Shown: positions 23,198 through 34,482 of the stretch, piece by piece
Numbering within the stretch: the stretch's first letter is position 1
Layout: every line of letters begins with the position of its first letter
Source of the DNA: Beverwykella pulmonaria
Taxonomy: Eukaryota; Ascomycota; Dothideomycetes; Pleosporales; Melanommataceae
NCBI GenBank assembly: GCA_001599595.1
Contig: BCHH01000007.1
Span: 1,278,193-1,337,557, forward strand
Direction: 5' to 3'
Length of the DNA: 59,365 bases
Notes under the pieces: model-generated
Databases searched by the model: none
Seen by the model: only the letters and a program-made list of their open reading frames with translations
Told to the model about the DNA's origin: nothing
Program-made: the position numbers and the translations under genes

Positions 23198-25412
23198 CTA
23201 ATTCTTTACATCGCCGACGCCCGTCTCGGTCGTCTCGGCGAAGTGTACTGAATCAGCCACCTCAGCGTACCTAAGTGTCTCCGCGCTGGGTCGAGGGCTC
23301 ACGTCGATGACGCTGCTGTCTGGCGTCCATCTCGAGCTCGCGGACGAGGCAGAAGAAGGGGAATACTGCCTGAAGCCATTGGGGACCATGTCGGACAAAT
23401 CCTCGTCCTCTTCATATGCCGGGGGGTCAGCCGAGGCCTCAGATCGATAGTCCGGAAGGCTGTTGGTGCGGGAGAGGGGCCGTGAAGGGAGGGAGCCGGC
23501 AGAGGAGGGTGGGTAAGTGGAGGGCGGGTATGTGGATGTGGTGGAGAGGGGTGAGTATGGGGTTGGTGCGTGGGCGTGGGAGTGCGCGTGGCAATGGCAG
23601 TGCATATGGGCTTGCGCGTGAGCGTGTGCTCGACCTTCCTCGGCCTGAACGAGGGAGTTTACAACGAGATGTGCGGCCCGAAGCTGCTTAATCTCTTCCT
23701 GCATTGCTTCTTCGAGAAGACTCTCTTGCGACTGGATCAGACTCCGCTTCTCCTCGTAGTCCTCGATGCGGGCTTGGTCGCGTCCCCTGCGGTGCCACCA
23801 GCTACGCCACGCGTGCTTACGGGCAGCACGGCGATAGGCAGAGGCATTGCGGCGCTCTTCACGGAGAGCAGCGCGCTCAGTACGGGTTCTGAGGCTGCAG
23901 CAGCGGTGGCGGATGACGGCAACCAGACAGCCGCAGCAAAGAACTCCGACGAGAACTTTCATGATGATGACGAATGGAGACTCTCGGTGGTGACCGTGGG
24001 GACCGAAGGGTTCGTCATGTGGAGGGCCGCCATGCGGAGGGCCGCCATGATGATGAGGCGGGGGTGGTGGTGGTCCACCGTGGTGAGGAGGGGGAGGTGG
24101 TGGTCTACCGTGATGGGGAGGAGGAGGTGGTGGTGGTGGACCATGGGGGTAGGGAGGGCCGTGATGAGGTGGGGGTGGAGGGGGTGGCGGAGGGCCATGT
24201 GGAGGGTCATGAGGCGGAACGCCAACGGAGTCGATATGAGTGTTGCCCTCGAAAGCTTGCTTGTGGTCGCCCGCGCGCCAGACGTGGTCGTAAGCATCCT
24301 TCTCATCTGGGCGGCCCATCTCAGGATGGGGAGGGCCGTGGTGGTGATGGCTTGGACGGAAGCGAACGTATGCAAGCCTCCAAGCACCCTTGGCGCCGTG
24401 AGCGATGGTCTTGAGGACACAAGCGACACTGTCACATTCCTGGAGTTCTTTCTTGAAGTTATGGGTTTCCTCCTTGAGCTGCGACTTGATGTGTGCCTTC
24501 TTCTCCTTGATCTCTTTGTTCAGCCTCTGTACTTCGGTTTGGAGCGCCCTCAGCTCGCGGATTTCGTCCTCAATGGCGGACTGGCCAGGAGCATGGGTTG
24601 TCCTGAACTCGTCGTCCTGGACAGATAACGAGATAAGTCGGAGGTGAGGGGGAGGTTCCCGCCAGGCTTCGGCGTGCTCTTTGTCACCGGCAGAGTGATC
24701 GGGGTAAGCTTCCAATCTAAGAAGCTCCGGCGGCGATATCTGCTTGAAACTGATAGTAAAACCAGAGGGCTTGTCGATATTTTGGCCATCAATAGCTTTG
24801 ATGGTTACTGTGAGCACTTGGGCGGCATCATTGATATTCTCCTCGGATAATGATTTGTTGCCATGAAGGCACTTGGTCTCCCACTCAAGATCGAGGTCGT
24901 GCTGCTGGAACCATGCATTGGGCTGGAGGTCCGAGACGGCTGCGAAAGAACCTGAGCCGGAAGCGAGGTCACCGTTCCACTCCTGAGGAAGGTAGACTCC
25001 ATTCAACGTAATGTTGGCAGATCCACAAGGTTGCTCAATGGAATGAGTCTTGAAGTTCAAGGTCTAGGAGGGGTAAACAAATGGTCACTGATTTTGCTGC
25101 CTGAAGAGGGGCCTCACGATGGACTCGTCACCATGGCTCGTGCCCCTTGGGCCAAGACAATGAGCGCAGGGAACGTTGAAGGTTGCTTGGGCGTACGTCT
25201 CTTGGAGGTCTGGGTGGCATTAGCAGCTGCCTAGAGATGGCAAAACGAAAGGTAAATATAAAAGGATGGTACGCACCAAACTCCAACAGCGACGGCGGGG
25301 GCTCGGGGTGAGCGCTGTGTACAACATCTCGTGGAAGGACAGCAGCTGCGCCTGCACCGAGGACACTTCCCCATGCCCAGGCTGTCAGTGTCTTAAACCT
25401 TAAGGACCGCAT
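23198..25412 (-). CDS. Uncharacterised secreted-entry single-pass membrane protein, His/Pro-rich on both sides
   Basis: Exons 25412-25277, 25209-25118 and 25063-23198 give 697 residues. A signal peptide is likely (LTAWAWGSVLGAGAAAVLP). The luminal/extracellular part has FNVPCAHCLG, a second Cys segment (IEQPCGSANITLNGVYLPQ) and N-glycosylation sequons. A coiled coil follows at ~240-280 (EIRELRALQTEVQRLNKEIK), then a Pro/His tract at ~358-436 with repeated PPPPPPHHG blocks. One helix (FVIIMKVLVGVLCCGCLVAV) precedes a strongly basic cytosolic segment, a second coiled coil, a dense His/Ala tract (~555-575, QAHMHCHCHAHSHAHA) and a Ser/Pro-rich tail. I do not recognise the family. The topology suggests a cell-surface sensor or scaffold; metal binding is only an inference from the histidines. 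Confidence 0.82.
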
Positions 25413-26756
25413 GGCGAAGGAGAGAAAGGTTCTCCGTAGAACAAAACAGAAAAGAAAGACGTCAGCGCAGCAAATAGCAACAATGAAAGCTTAAAAGACC
25501 ACTGATGCAAAAGAAAGGATGGACAGAGAACAGCGTGTTCTTGGGAAGCCAGGCACCAGCCAAAGGAGCGGGAGGCAGTGTTTAACGGGGCGTGGAAGTA
25601 GGTGGAAGCTCCAGCCATGGGCGTGGACGCGTGTCGCGGCGTGCAGGGGAGTGCAGCGGGGCTTAGCACCTCGGTTCACGACTCAGCTCGAAGCCGGATA
25701 AGCACGATAGAGGGAAGTGAGGGAAACATAAAGGTGAGATGGGGTGACAGAGTGTGAGGGCATTCGTGATGGCGAAGCAATACTTTGGCGTGGAGCTGTT
25801 AACCGTCGGGAGAGGCGATGTGGCAGGAACGAAGGAGTGACTTTCTTCGCCGCCGGTCCTTCCTCGCTCACGACCGAAAAGGGTTTTATTTAGACCCGCA
25901 CCTCTTTGTACGAGGAAGAAAATAGGACCAGTCCGGAATTCTGCAGTACGAATGGCTCTTCCGATTTTCGAAAACTGACGGAAGACAGCAACAGCTGCTC
26001 GTCAAAGTGAAATGCCATCCTATTCACCATATCTCCCCAAATGGTAAGCGCCGCTGTGATCAGATGGAGGCACGGAACATCTAACAGCGCCAGACAGAAA
26101 CCAAAGAGATTTCCTCAGCCCTACAAAGCACTATGGCATCAACAAGGCGAAGCTTGACAAAACTTGAAGTCATTTTTATCAGTTTCTGGTCGAACCGCCG
26201 TTGATGGAAGCAAGGTATGTCGCCGTTTTGAGAAAGACCGCGTAAGATTCAACTAGGGAAAACGCAGCACGCGTTTCACGTTTCTTCATAGCGAATGAAA
26301 CAGAACAATCCAGACTCTGTGCCTGTGGATTGGTTGCTGGGAAGGTGACGACGCTCCTCCGAGGTGCAGGGGAGGTATCGATAACTTAGGCGTGAACCTA
26401 CCAATTGCAGTTATAGCGCAGCACCACCGTAAAAACGTTGATTCTGCATAGCAGTTCAACTTTACTCATAGGCGGTTATTGAGCGAAAATATTTCTGATC
26501 AAACAGTCCACTTTTGAGCCGACCATTTTTTGATGTTTGGCAATTCCAATTGGTGAAGGCCGAACGCCAAGGCTCGCCCCAGCTCCCATGCATTCGAACA
26601 CAATTCATCTGCCCTGCAGCGCAACACCCCACACTCACCACACACCCCTTCCCGCCCAGCCTCCCAAACGCCACGCGAACTGGCTTCCTTAAATACGCGT
26701 CCATCTGCCAAGTTCTATTCTAGGCACGTCAACGGTGCGATCCACGCATCACCAGC
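25413..26756. other. Intergenic: divergent promoter, membrane protein / LSM4
   Basis: 1.34 kb between two divergent starts. No gene seen. The last ~170 bp before LSM4 is C-rich, typical of a fungal 5' flank. Confidence 0.6.
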
Positions 26757-27259
26757 ATGGTACGTCACATCACAGAGCTTGGGCAGCGTCTGCTAACCTC
26801 ACCGCACAGCTGCCTCTTGGCCTACTGACAGCCGCGACGGGCCATCCTATGCTCGTAGAGCTGAAGAGCGGCGAGACCCTGAACGGCCTTCTGATCAATT
26901 GCGACACATGGATGAACCTCACGCTGCGAGAGGTGGTGCAGACGAGCTCCGACGGTGACAAGTTCTGGCGGTTACCCGAGATATATGTGCGCGGTAGTAC
27001 GGTCAGTATAAATTATGTAGGACAGATGGTTACAAGAACTGACGGCAGCCAGATCAAGTACCTTCGAGTGCCAGACGAAATCGTCGACGTAGTAAAAGAA
27101 CAACAAGTCAAGGACCAGGCGAGCAGAGGCGGCCGAGGCGGCGGACACCAGCGAGGAGACCGGGGAGATCGCGGCGGCCGGGGCATGCGAGGACGTGGAC
27201 GGGGTCGTGGAAGAGGTGGAGGCGGAGGCGGTGGAGGCGGCGGAGGAGGAGGGGCTTGA
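26757..27259 (+). CDS. LSM4: U6 snRNA-associated Sm-like protein Lsm4
   Basis: Exons 26757-26759 (only the ATG), 26810-27001 and 27053-27259 give 133 residues. The Sm1 motif is [20 protein letters not shown] and Sm2 is [16 protein letters not shown], completed across the 51-nt second intron. The C-terminus is RG/G-rich and ends in a run of about 15 glycines. Lsm4 is a subunit of the Lsm2-8 ring on U6 snRNA in the nucleus and the Lsm1-7 ring in mRNA decay; its RGG tail is linked to P-bodies. The second intron has no in-frame stop, so an unspliced transcript would insert 17 residues into the Sm fold. The acceptor at 27052 was chosen to restore the Sm2 motif. Confidence 0.95.
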
Positions 27260-27895
27260 GGATGCACACGGAACGATCATCCGGAGAGGAAAGACCGAGT
27301 ACTCGGAGTAGCAAGAACAACAATGGCCCAGAGATATTCGCATCCTGAGAATACCTCGCAACTCTCATGCGCAATGCCGAGCCATCACGAGTTGAGGGGG
27401 TGGCCGAAGAGTGCCCCCAGTTGTACATGGCCAGATTGGATAACGGAATGTGGTAGTGGTAGTCGACAGAATGCAGCTACAGCTAGCTATCATGATGGCT
27501 ACCTCCCTCCCATGAGTCCTGCCTAGTTCCCACTTGACTTTATTTGACCGATGCCCAGAGTAACGGTAGACGAATGAAATACAGTCGTAAAAGCCTAACC
27601 AGTAGAAAACAATCAGGATCGCACAATCGGATTCACTCATATACAGGTACCTGCATATGCCCTATGAGAGTTAGTGTGGGATCTTGCTGGACAGTACGAC
27701 TCGGCCGAGGAGAGAAGTCCTCTCGGATGTACACACTTGCGGGGTACCAACATCTCTTTCTCACGTGCCTCACCCCTCCAAACATATAAAGGACCTGAAT
27801 TGTTTTGATTCGGACGACTATGACACATATTCATCAACTTCTGTTCTCTTTCTTCTGCCTCTCTGACCTTCAGTATTACTTCCATTAATTCCACA
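27260..27895. other. Intergenic: LSM4 3' flank and SDR promoter
   Basis: 636 bp without a convincing gene. A CT-rich tract at 27835-27890 directly before the SDR start resembles a fungal 5' UTR. Confidence 0.55.
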
Positions 27896-29164
27896 ATGAC
27901 AAGCTTCACAATTTCCGACGACGACCTCAGGGGGGTCAAAGACCAAGTAGTTATAGTCACGGGTAACGCAACCCCCTTTTCCATCGCCTCTTTGTACAAC
28001 TATCGCCATATTAACCAACTCCAGGTGCGTCATCTGGGATCGGCCTCGCGACCGTTAAGCGTCTTCTCGCAAATGGCGCAAAGGTGTATGCGAGTGACTT
28101 GAATCCCTTGCCCGAACCTGAAAAGTCGCAAATCCCGTTCATGAAAGTTGATGTTACATCCTGGAAACAGCAACTCGAGATGTTTAAGGCAGCGGTGGAG
28201 AAGTATGGGAAGATCGACCACGTAGGCCAACCGTCCTTCCAAAGTACTCAAAGTATAGAACTTACACATATGAACTGGTCAGGTCTTCGCCAACGCTGGT
28301 ACGTAAAGATGGAAACGAGAATATGCTGGAAACGGTGACTCACATCGTGCTAGGCATCGGCTCCTCTGCCCTCCTTACCGAAGACGACGTCGACGAGAAC
28401 GGGGATCTCCTCCCCCCCAAGCTCGCCACGATCAACGTCAATCTGCTCGGTTGTATGTACACAGTCAAGCTGGGTATTTTCTACATCGGCAAGAACACCA
28501 ATGGCGGCTCGATCGTCATGACAGGGTCCGGATCAAGTACGTTGACATGTCCTACAGTTCCTCTCACCTAGGGCAAACTACTATATCTGACGTGATGAAA
28601 CAGGCATCCAGCGCTTCTCGCCCACAGACTATAGTACGTCGACCGCGCACCCGAAATTGCCCCAACCTGCTCTTGCTTCCATTATTCCTTCAACAAAACG
28701 CTAATATAGCTTAAAGCAACCTCCAAACACGCCGTGCTCGGCCTCCTCCGCTCCCTATACTGCACCCTGTACCCCGCGGTACCCATCCGCATCAACGCGA
28801 TAGCGCCATCTTGGACCGACACTGGGCTCGTGCCCCGAGAGCTCGTCGCGCTTCTGGGCCCTGACGGTAACCCCGCTATCCTTTCCTGGTCCTATTCTGC
28901 GAACTAACCCGCTCCCCTACCCCAGGCATACAATCCACAGACGTAGTCGCGCGCTCAGTGTTATACCTCTTTGCGTCCCCGACGGCCCACGGACAGATGG
29001 TGTATTCGGACAAAGGCCGGTTCTGGGATACTGAGGGGGGTAAGAATGGGTTGATTGAGCATGTGGATAGCATGTTAGGGTTGAGGGTCGAGGAGTTGCT
29101 GGAGAGGAGGAGGGAGGTGGTAAAGGAGAAGGCGAAGGCGGAAGGGAAGGAGGGTGAGGTCTGA
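27896..29164 (+). CDS. Short-chain dehydrogenase/reductase (classical SDR)
   Basis: Seven exons: 27896-27962, 28025-28221, 28283-28298, 28354-28536, 28604-28633, 28717-28866, 28926-29164; 293 residues. After splicing all classical SDR motifs appear: TGASSGIG (nucleotide binding), FANAG, the catalytic serine within SGSS, and YTTSK (Tyr and Lys of the triad). An Asp at the end of the second strand (YASDLN) suggests NAD(H) preference. Exons of 16 and 30 nt are present. The substrate cannot be told. No biosynthetic neighbours are visible, so a housekeeping or detoxifying oxidoreductase is as likely as a secondary-metabolite enzyme. One acceptor (TTAAAG at 28716) is unusual but is required to keep YTTSK in frame. 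Confidence 0.88.
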
Positions 29165-29502
29165 TAAGAGGAGAGTCGGAAGTGAGTTTGATTTGAATTT
29201 CATCCTTGAAGAGTGCAATGCTGCGGACAGCATGCAACGGTCAGAAAGTATCTCAGTGGACTGGATTGAATAATCATGTCCTCCTTTCGGTTAGCTCCAA
29301 ATGAAATCCTAGGCATCATGACCACCCTCATACTCAGGCATGGAAAACGAATCACGCTCAAGACAAATGAACACACGCACAATTACGCATATAAAGTAGA
29401 GATTACGTCTTCATCAGACACACTCAGCATTGTCACGGACATCAAACATCTCTCTAGTCTCCCGTTCTATATTCTTCTGAATAGCACATCGAAGACCAGA
29501 AT
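29165..29502. other. Intergenic, no gene seen
   Basis: 338 bp between the SDR stop and the first DUF7730-like gene. Only short frames without signature. Confidence 0.5.
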
Positions 29503-30694
29503 ATGTCTGCGATAACTCGCGTCCTGCTCAGTCCGCTCCAAGTATTGCATTCCTACTTCGACATGTACGAGCGCTCTGATTTCCACGAACTGCGTAGTAT
29601 ACGACGTCAATACCCGTCCCCTCCTCCCCATTTCCCTTTCATCTCCTTCAATCTTAAGAAGTGGAAACGCACACTCCTCAGCCACTTCACGAAGTCTACC
29701 ACAATATCCCAATCGTCTTCCAGACTCTTACAACTTCCATACGAAGTCCGATTACGAATCTACAGAGAAGTGCTCGGGGCTCACAACGTCCACATCTTAT
29801 TAAAGGACAAAAGAATCTATGGCATTCCTTGCTCAGAGCCGGTATCCGAAGACCGCGCATGGGACCACCGTTGCAAATGTCGTCGCGGATGGCCGGAAAC
29901 GGAAATGACAAACGCAGGTCCCGTGGTGATGTGTACATTCGAGTATCCGCAGCCTGGAATCGGGATGATGGGGTTATTGCTTAGTTGTAGGGAGATGTGT
30001 GTTCGCCCTTTCTCATTACTGTGTGATCGAGAGAATTGAAGGAGAAATACTGATTAGGATGTATGCGTGAAGAAGCAGAGAGGTTCACGATCTCGTATAT
30101 GCGGGGACAACATTCCTCTTCCATGCCCCTGAACCGCTCCTTCTATTCACGTCCTTGCTCCCGCGCTCTACTCTACATACCATCACATCTGTGCACCTCG
30201 ACGCACGCCGCGCTGTGTACGAACCGCTCGATACTTGCGACTTCGAGACCCCTCTGCGCTGGATGCCTCGTCCGATCCGCAACACGCACAAAACAGCACA
30301 ATACCTCCCCCTACCACATCTTAACACCGTCCACAACCTCGACCCCTCGGACGCTCAAGCAATCACCGAGTTTAGAGATAAGGAGCCGAGTATCTGGGGC
30401 GCGGCATGTGAGATGCTTGCCTGCATGAAAGGGTTGAAGGAGTTGAGGGTTGGGCTGACGATGAAGTGCTTCAAAAGTTTGGGGTTAAGACATCATCCGT
30501 GGAAGCTGGTGTGGGAGGATCAGGGCGGGAGCGAGACGTTTGTTATGCAGCCTCTTGCGCGGATAGCGAGGAGCTTGAGGGAGGATGTAGTGTTTGAGGT
30601 GGAAGTTGACTGGCCGGAGAGGAGGCAGGGGTGGGGGTTCGAGGTGAGGAGGAGGGAGGTAGAGGAAAGGGAGGGCTGGTATTGGCTCGCTTGA
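29503..30694 (+). CDS. DUF7730-like protein, copy A
   Basis: Exons 29503-29996 and 30073-30694 give 371 residues, close to the 370 of the neighbour. The family signature is LLQLPYEVRLRIYREVLG, then LLLSCRE, a Tyr/aliphatic helix and GTTFLFHAPEPLLLF. The C-terminus (IWGAACEMLACMKGLKELRV ... VFEVEVDWP) is clearly homologous to the convergent gene at 30754-31932. With the nearest acceptor (TTAG at 30057) every phase quickly meets a stop. The tandem acceptor AAGAAG (30072 or 30075) gives an open frame, and I chose 30072 by alignment to the neighbour. If that is not used, the gene is a pseudogene. The function of such F-box-like fungal proteins is unknown. Confidence 0.68.
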
Positions 30695-30753
30695 TAAATG
30701 ATTCGAGACCGAAATAGAGAATTTGCGGACAAGAGTAGGAGCCTAACATGATT

Positions 30754-31932
30754 TTACCATCCCCTCCTCCTCGGCCACACTCTCACAATATCAAACCCCG
30801 TATCGCTCTCATCCCAACCCTCGATTCCGGGAGGCCAGTCGACTTCGACCTCAAAAACTTCCAATATCCCCCTCGTCTTTCCAATCTCCATCAACGGCCC
30901 AAACACAAACCCTTCATTACCCACCAAAACCTCCGGATTCTGCGCAAACAGTACCTCCCTAAACGCGGAATGACAAAGTTCCACCTTCAACTTCTTCAAT
31001 CCCTCCATGCGTCCAATAACGTCGCACGCCGCATTCCACACATCCGGCAGCCCATCGGGCTGTGGTAGGATGTTGATGGGCGGGAGGTGGGAGAATTTTT
31101 TGCGGTAGGAAGACGGAAAGTGTGAGATTGAAGAAGTGAAGGTAGAGCGTAGGGAAATGTAGCGGCAGTTGAGGTGCAAAGAGCGGATGGTGTTGAAGTG
31201 CGCAGTTGGAATGGCGCGGGCGAAAAGGTGCAGGGTGTTGAGGTCCGTCATGTGGAAAGTCACGTTGTTATAGATGATGTTGAGGACATCAGCATATCTA
31301 TCATTGTCAGTATCATACATTTACTAAAAACGCATGTGGTGTGTCCAAAAGTGGCGTACTTACAGTGCCCGACACGTGAGCAGCAAACTCATGGTCCTCA
31401 GCCCGAGTTTTTGCCCCGGATCGAAGAGCGCGTACCCCAATTGCTGGTGCACATGGCCTCTCACACAACCTTGTTTACGATAGTAACTTGAGAACCGCAT
31501 TTGATACTCGTCATCTCTTGGAACATCGCGCCAGTAAGCCCCCAATCGATGCTGTCTCGCTCCGAAACTCCCATCGTGGACACCACCCACGACACGAATA
31601 TCCTTCATGCCCAACACCATCTCATAGATCTGAAGCCTCAACTCCACAGGTAATTTCAGAAAGCCGAAAGTCTGTTCAGGTGCAGTCTTCCTTCGTAGAG
31701 CCCTCTTTAGGGGTTGTGGGAGAAGGCTTTTACGAACGGACAGAGGAGGTGGCCAGTTAATGGGTTGGGTCTCCCGGTCTACTTCTTTGTCCGATTTGCG
31801 TTTTCGACGGTGTTGGTGGTAGTTTTCTACCCCGAGGCCGAAGAGTAGGAAGGGAACGACAGGGACAAGGAGGCAGATTAGTAGGATGTTGTCGCGCTTG
31901 TCTTTTAGTTTTTGGCGACGCATTGACGTCAT
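30754..31932 (-). CDS. DUF7730-like protein, copy B
   Basis: Exons 31932-31364 and 31297-30754 (66-nt intron) give 370 residues. An N-terminal hydrophobic helix (NILLICLLVPVVPFLLFGLG) precedes a basic stretch. The family core follows: FLKLPVELRLQIYEMVLG, SLLLTCRALYADVLNIIYNN (intron inside) and VWNAACDVIGRMEGLKKLKV, ending VFEVEVDWPPGIEGW. It is a diverged paralog of the gene at 29503-30694, facing it tail-to-tail with 59 bp between the stops. The helix suggests a membrane-anchored form of a usually soluble family; copy A has no comparable helix. Role unknown. Confidence 0.82.
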
Positions 31933-31986
31933 TGTGAAGAAGATTGAGAGGGTTTGTTGACCGGGAATTGGAGTGTGATAGGTTGT

Positions 31987-32041
31987 GGGACTGAGGTGGG
32001 ACTGAGGTGGGACTGAGGTGGGACTGAGATGGGATTGAGGT
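31987..32041. repeat. 11-bp tandem repeat, five copies
   Basis: Unit GGGACTGAGGT repeated five times; the last two copies have one substitution each. It lies 55-109 bp upstream of the copy B start codon, in its 5' flank. Confidence 0.9.
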
Positions 32042-32705
32042 GGAATGGTGATGGAATGGCGGTAGAACGTCGGTGGAATGGCGGTGGAGAGTGCGGGGTG
32101 AGAGGCGTAGCTGTTTGTTCACCTTCAACGGCCCAAGCTAGTTTTATTCAGCAACCTGCTAGCCTGATTTAAACGACGAGACCACAACATGGATCACTAC
32201 CATCATCACATCTACACGTAAGAATCTGTAGATACCAAGTCTCAATTCGGATTCTATGAATGTCTAGTTACTTTCCTATAGCCGCTACAAAACAAGTACC
32301 TCAAGCGTATTGGAAAAGAACTTCTTGCTGTAGTAGTAGGACGACATCCAAGTAAGTTAACGGTGCAAACCTCGCTCTAAATAACTTTAGATAAGATGTA
32401 GTTCAAATATGGTTGCCTATAGACACCACCGTCCTTACGCCTCTCAGTCCTCTTATCCAACTGCACAGCACAGACCTATCTCTCAATTAATTTTTTTCCC
32501 CACAGTCTCGATCTGTTTTGTTCCAGAGAGAAATCTACACCCTCAATCGCAGATCATCTTCGAAATAAATTAAAGCTCGAAGCTGGGCGTAAATTTTGGC
32601 CGATTTGTTTCGAAATCCTATACGCGCTCTCTAATGTGGCCTGGGTGCTTTCGGTGTCGTTGTACGACATGTACCGGTATCATACGACTTTGATCCTCTA
32701 AGCGC

Positions 32706-33008
32706 TTAAGTAAGAAGTCCGCGATCGCGATCAAAAGACCCGTAGTCCGACTTCCCGCTCGCAAGCGACCTCGTTCGTTGATGTCTCGAAGCAGACCTCG
32801 TGCTCGGTATGAGTGATATTTCGGAGGTCTCGGTGGTGCGCGCTGGGATATTCTGGACAGGAGCGGAGGTTGCTCGTTGGTGTTGCCGTGTGCGTTTCGA
32901 TCGAGTTGGTGATAGTGGTGTTGAAGTTGGTGATGGTTCTGTCGAAACGTCGCCGTTCATCCACTGCATAATGCAGTGTGCGATTTGGAGGGAGAGTGCT
33001 GAAGACAT
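32706..33008 (-). CDS. Possible small Ser/Thr/Arg-rich protein
   Basis: From ATG 33008 a 100-codon frame begins with a short helix (SSALSLQIAHCIMQWMNGDV). A Ser/Thr/Pro/Arg-rich tail with several RxxS-like sites follows, ending DYGSFDRDRGLLT. The frame is open upstream to 33104. No family recognised. Composition is the only argument, so this may be spurious. Confidence 0.27.
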   Translation of the reverse strand: MSSALSLQIAHCIMQWMNGDVSTEPSPTSTPLSPTRSKRTRQHQRATSAPVQNIPARTTETSEISLIPSTRSASRHQRTRSLASGKSDYGSFDRDRGLLT

Positions 33009-33885
33009 GCTGTGAAGCTCGGCGTATCGTGTACGACTTAAGATGTAGCAGGGAATATAGAATCTATATACACAATGATCTACCTTCATCGTTGCGGTGA
33101 CCATTAGGTTATAATTAAACTGGGTGTTTGCGGCGTAGGAATAGACGATCGCTATGTGTACAGTACAGCCCTGGGGCTAAGTCTACCCCAACGTACAATA
33201 CAAGGCAGTGTGTGCGTTGGAAACACAAGGCAAAATAAGATTTGTGGCGTAGCTTGAACAGAACGCATGAGGCGTAGGCTCACAAGGCTGACGTACTATA
33301 CCATCGGTGCGCAAATCACAACTCCGACCGTGTCGATCTTCACATTCCATGGCTCAGTAACGCGTTCACACGATGAATACTCTTCCCTCTCTAACTGTAC
33401 TACCAACCTTACCACAAGCTAGAGCAACAACACAACTCTACACTATCACGCCTTTCAACTACCCAATCCTCGCACCATCCCTATCGAAGAGCCCCACCCC
33501 AAAGCCCTCAATCCTAACCCGGCCAACTCAACAAGCGCCGGAAACAGTCCCTTCTTTCGTATATCCAAGGAATCTAACTCCCACCCCCTTCTCCGGTGTA
33601 TCCGTATCGATTCTCAATGTCCTTAATCCCTTCATCTTCGCGAGCACTTGACAAGACAGGTTCCACACGTGCGGCGTATTTACAGGCCACAACGAAGTGG
33701 GAAGACACTCATTGCGGTGCCGGATGGATCGGTAAGTCGGCAGGCCGAGTGGGAAGTGCAGTCTTTTCGGATCAAGATTTGGGCACTACCAGTTTTTCTT
33801 ACTCGGGTCGTCTATGGATAGGTGTCCTATCGTGGCGAGGCGGGAAGGGAGGGTAGTGGATGAGAAGGCGAAGAGAGAGGCGTAG

Positions 33886-33929
33886 TCGTGGATGGGAGTG
33901 TGGACAGCCGCTAGTTACCCCATCCACGA
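33886..33929. repeat. 11-bp inverted repeat with 22-nt loop
   Basis: TCGTGGATGGG at 33886-33896 is complementary to CCCATCCACGA at 33919-33929. It could form a hairpin or bind a dimeric factor. No gene is adjacent. Confidence 0.7.
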
Positions 33930-34482
33930 TGCTCCGCCTCAACTAGGTTCATCCACATCCCTCCATGCGCGATTGTGCTTGAGAATTAAAATTAAAATTG
34001 CAAACCATAAATCTAATCCTGTCTCCAAACTTCTCCTCTAATCACCCCTTGCTTCTCACTTCGAAAGCTCTCAGACGCCAGGCTCTCCTCATACCCTTCT
34101 TCCATCATCCCCACTTTGCCACCTACCATCCCTTCCACTTCCTTCTCTTTGTTTTGCTCCCTCTTTTTTCTCCTCACCCACTCCCTCCTAATAAAGTAAT
34201 AAACATGATATGGAAAGCACACTAACGTCAGTCCCTGTGCAACGGAAAATCCCCAGCAACGGAAAAAATCAAGGGTACTTCGTCTTCGAATAATTTAACC
34301 TGCGCACACACCTCTGTATCTGCTAGATGGTAGTGATACTTGTAATGCGCAGGCATTCCTAAACATGTAGTCACCGTCGCAGATTAAACAATACTATCAC
34401 GTTGACACCTTCCGCGCCTGGCTTGCGCAGAGCCTTGTTTTGTCGTAAACCTAACTTCCCTTACTGCAGCACTACCCGAACC

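Larger units (their letters stand above)
32042..34479. other. Gene-poor region
   Basis: About 2.4 kb with no recognisable family. Apart from the small candidate frame at 32706-33008 and the hairpin at 33886-33929 I see only short low-complexity frames (a Pro/Thr-rich one at 33373-33651 has no support). Confidence 0.5.

Noticed and set aside
23570..24628. 352-codon plus-strand frame in the membrane-protein gene
   Set aside because: Antisense of the Pro/His repeats; the Trp/Arg/Gly-rich translation is what such repeats give in reverse.
27896..31932. A secondary-metabolite cluster around the SDR
   Set aside because: No backbone synthase, transporter or cluster regulator is adjacent; one SDR is not enough.
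33373..33651. Pro/Thr-rich plus-strand frame
   Set aside because: Low-complexity, no signal peptide and no neighbour support.
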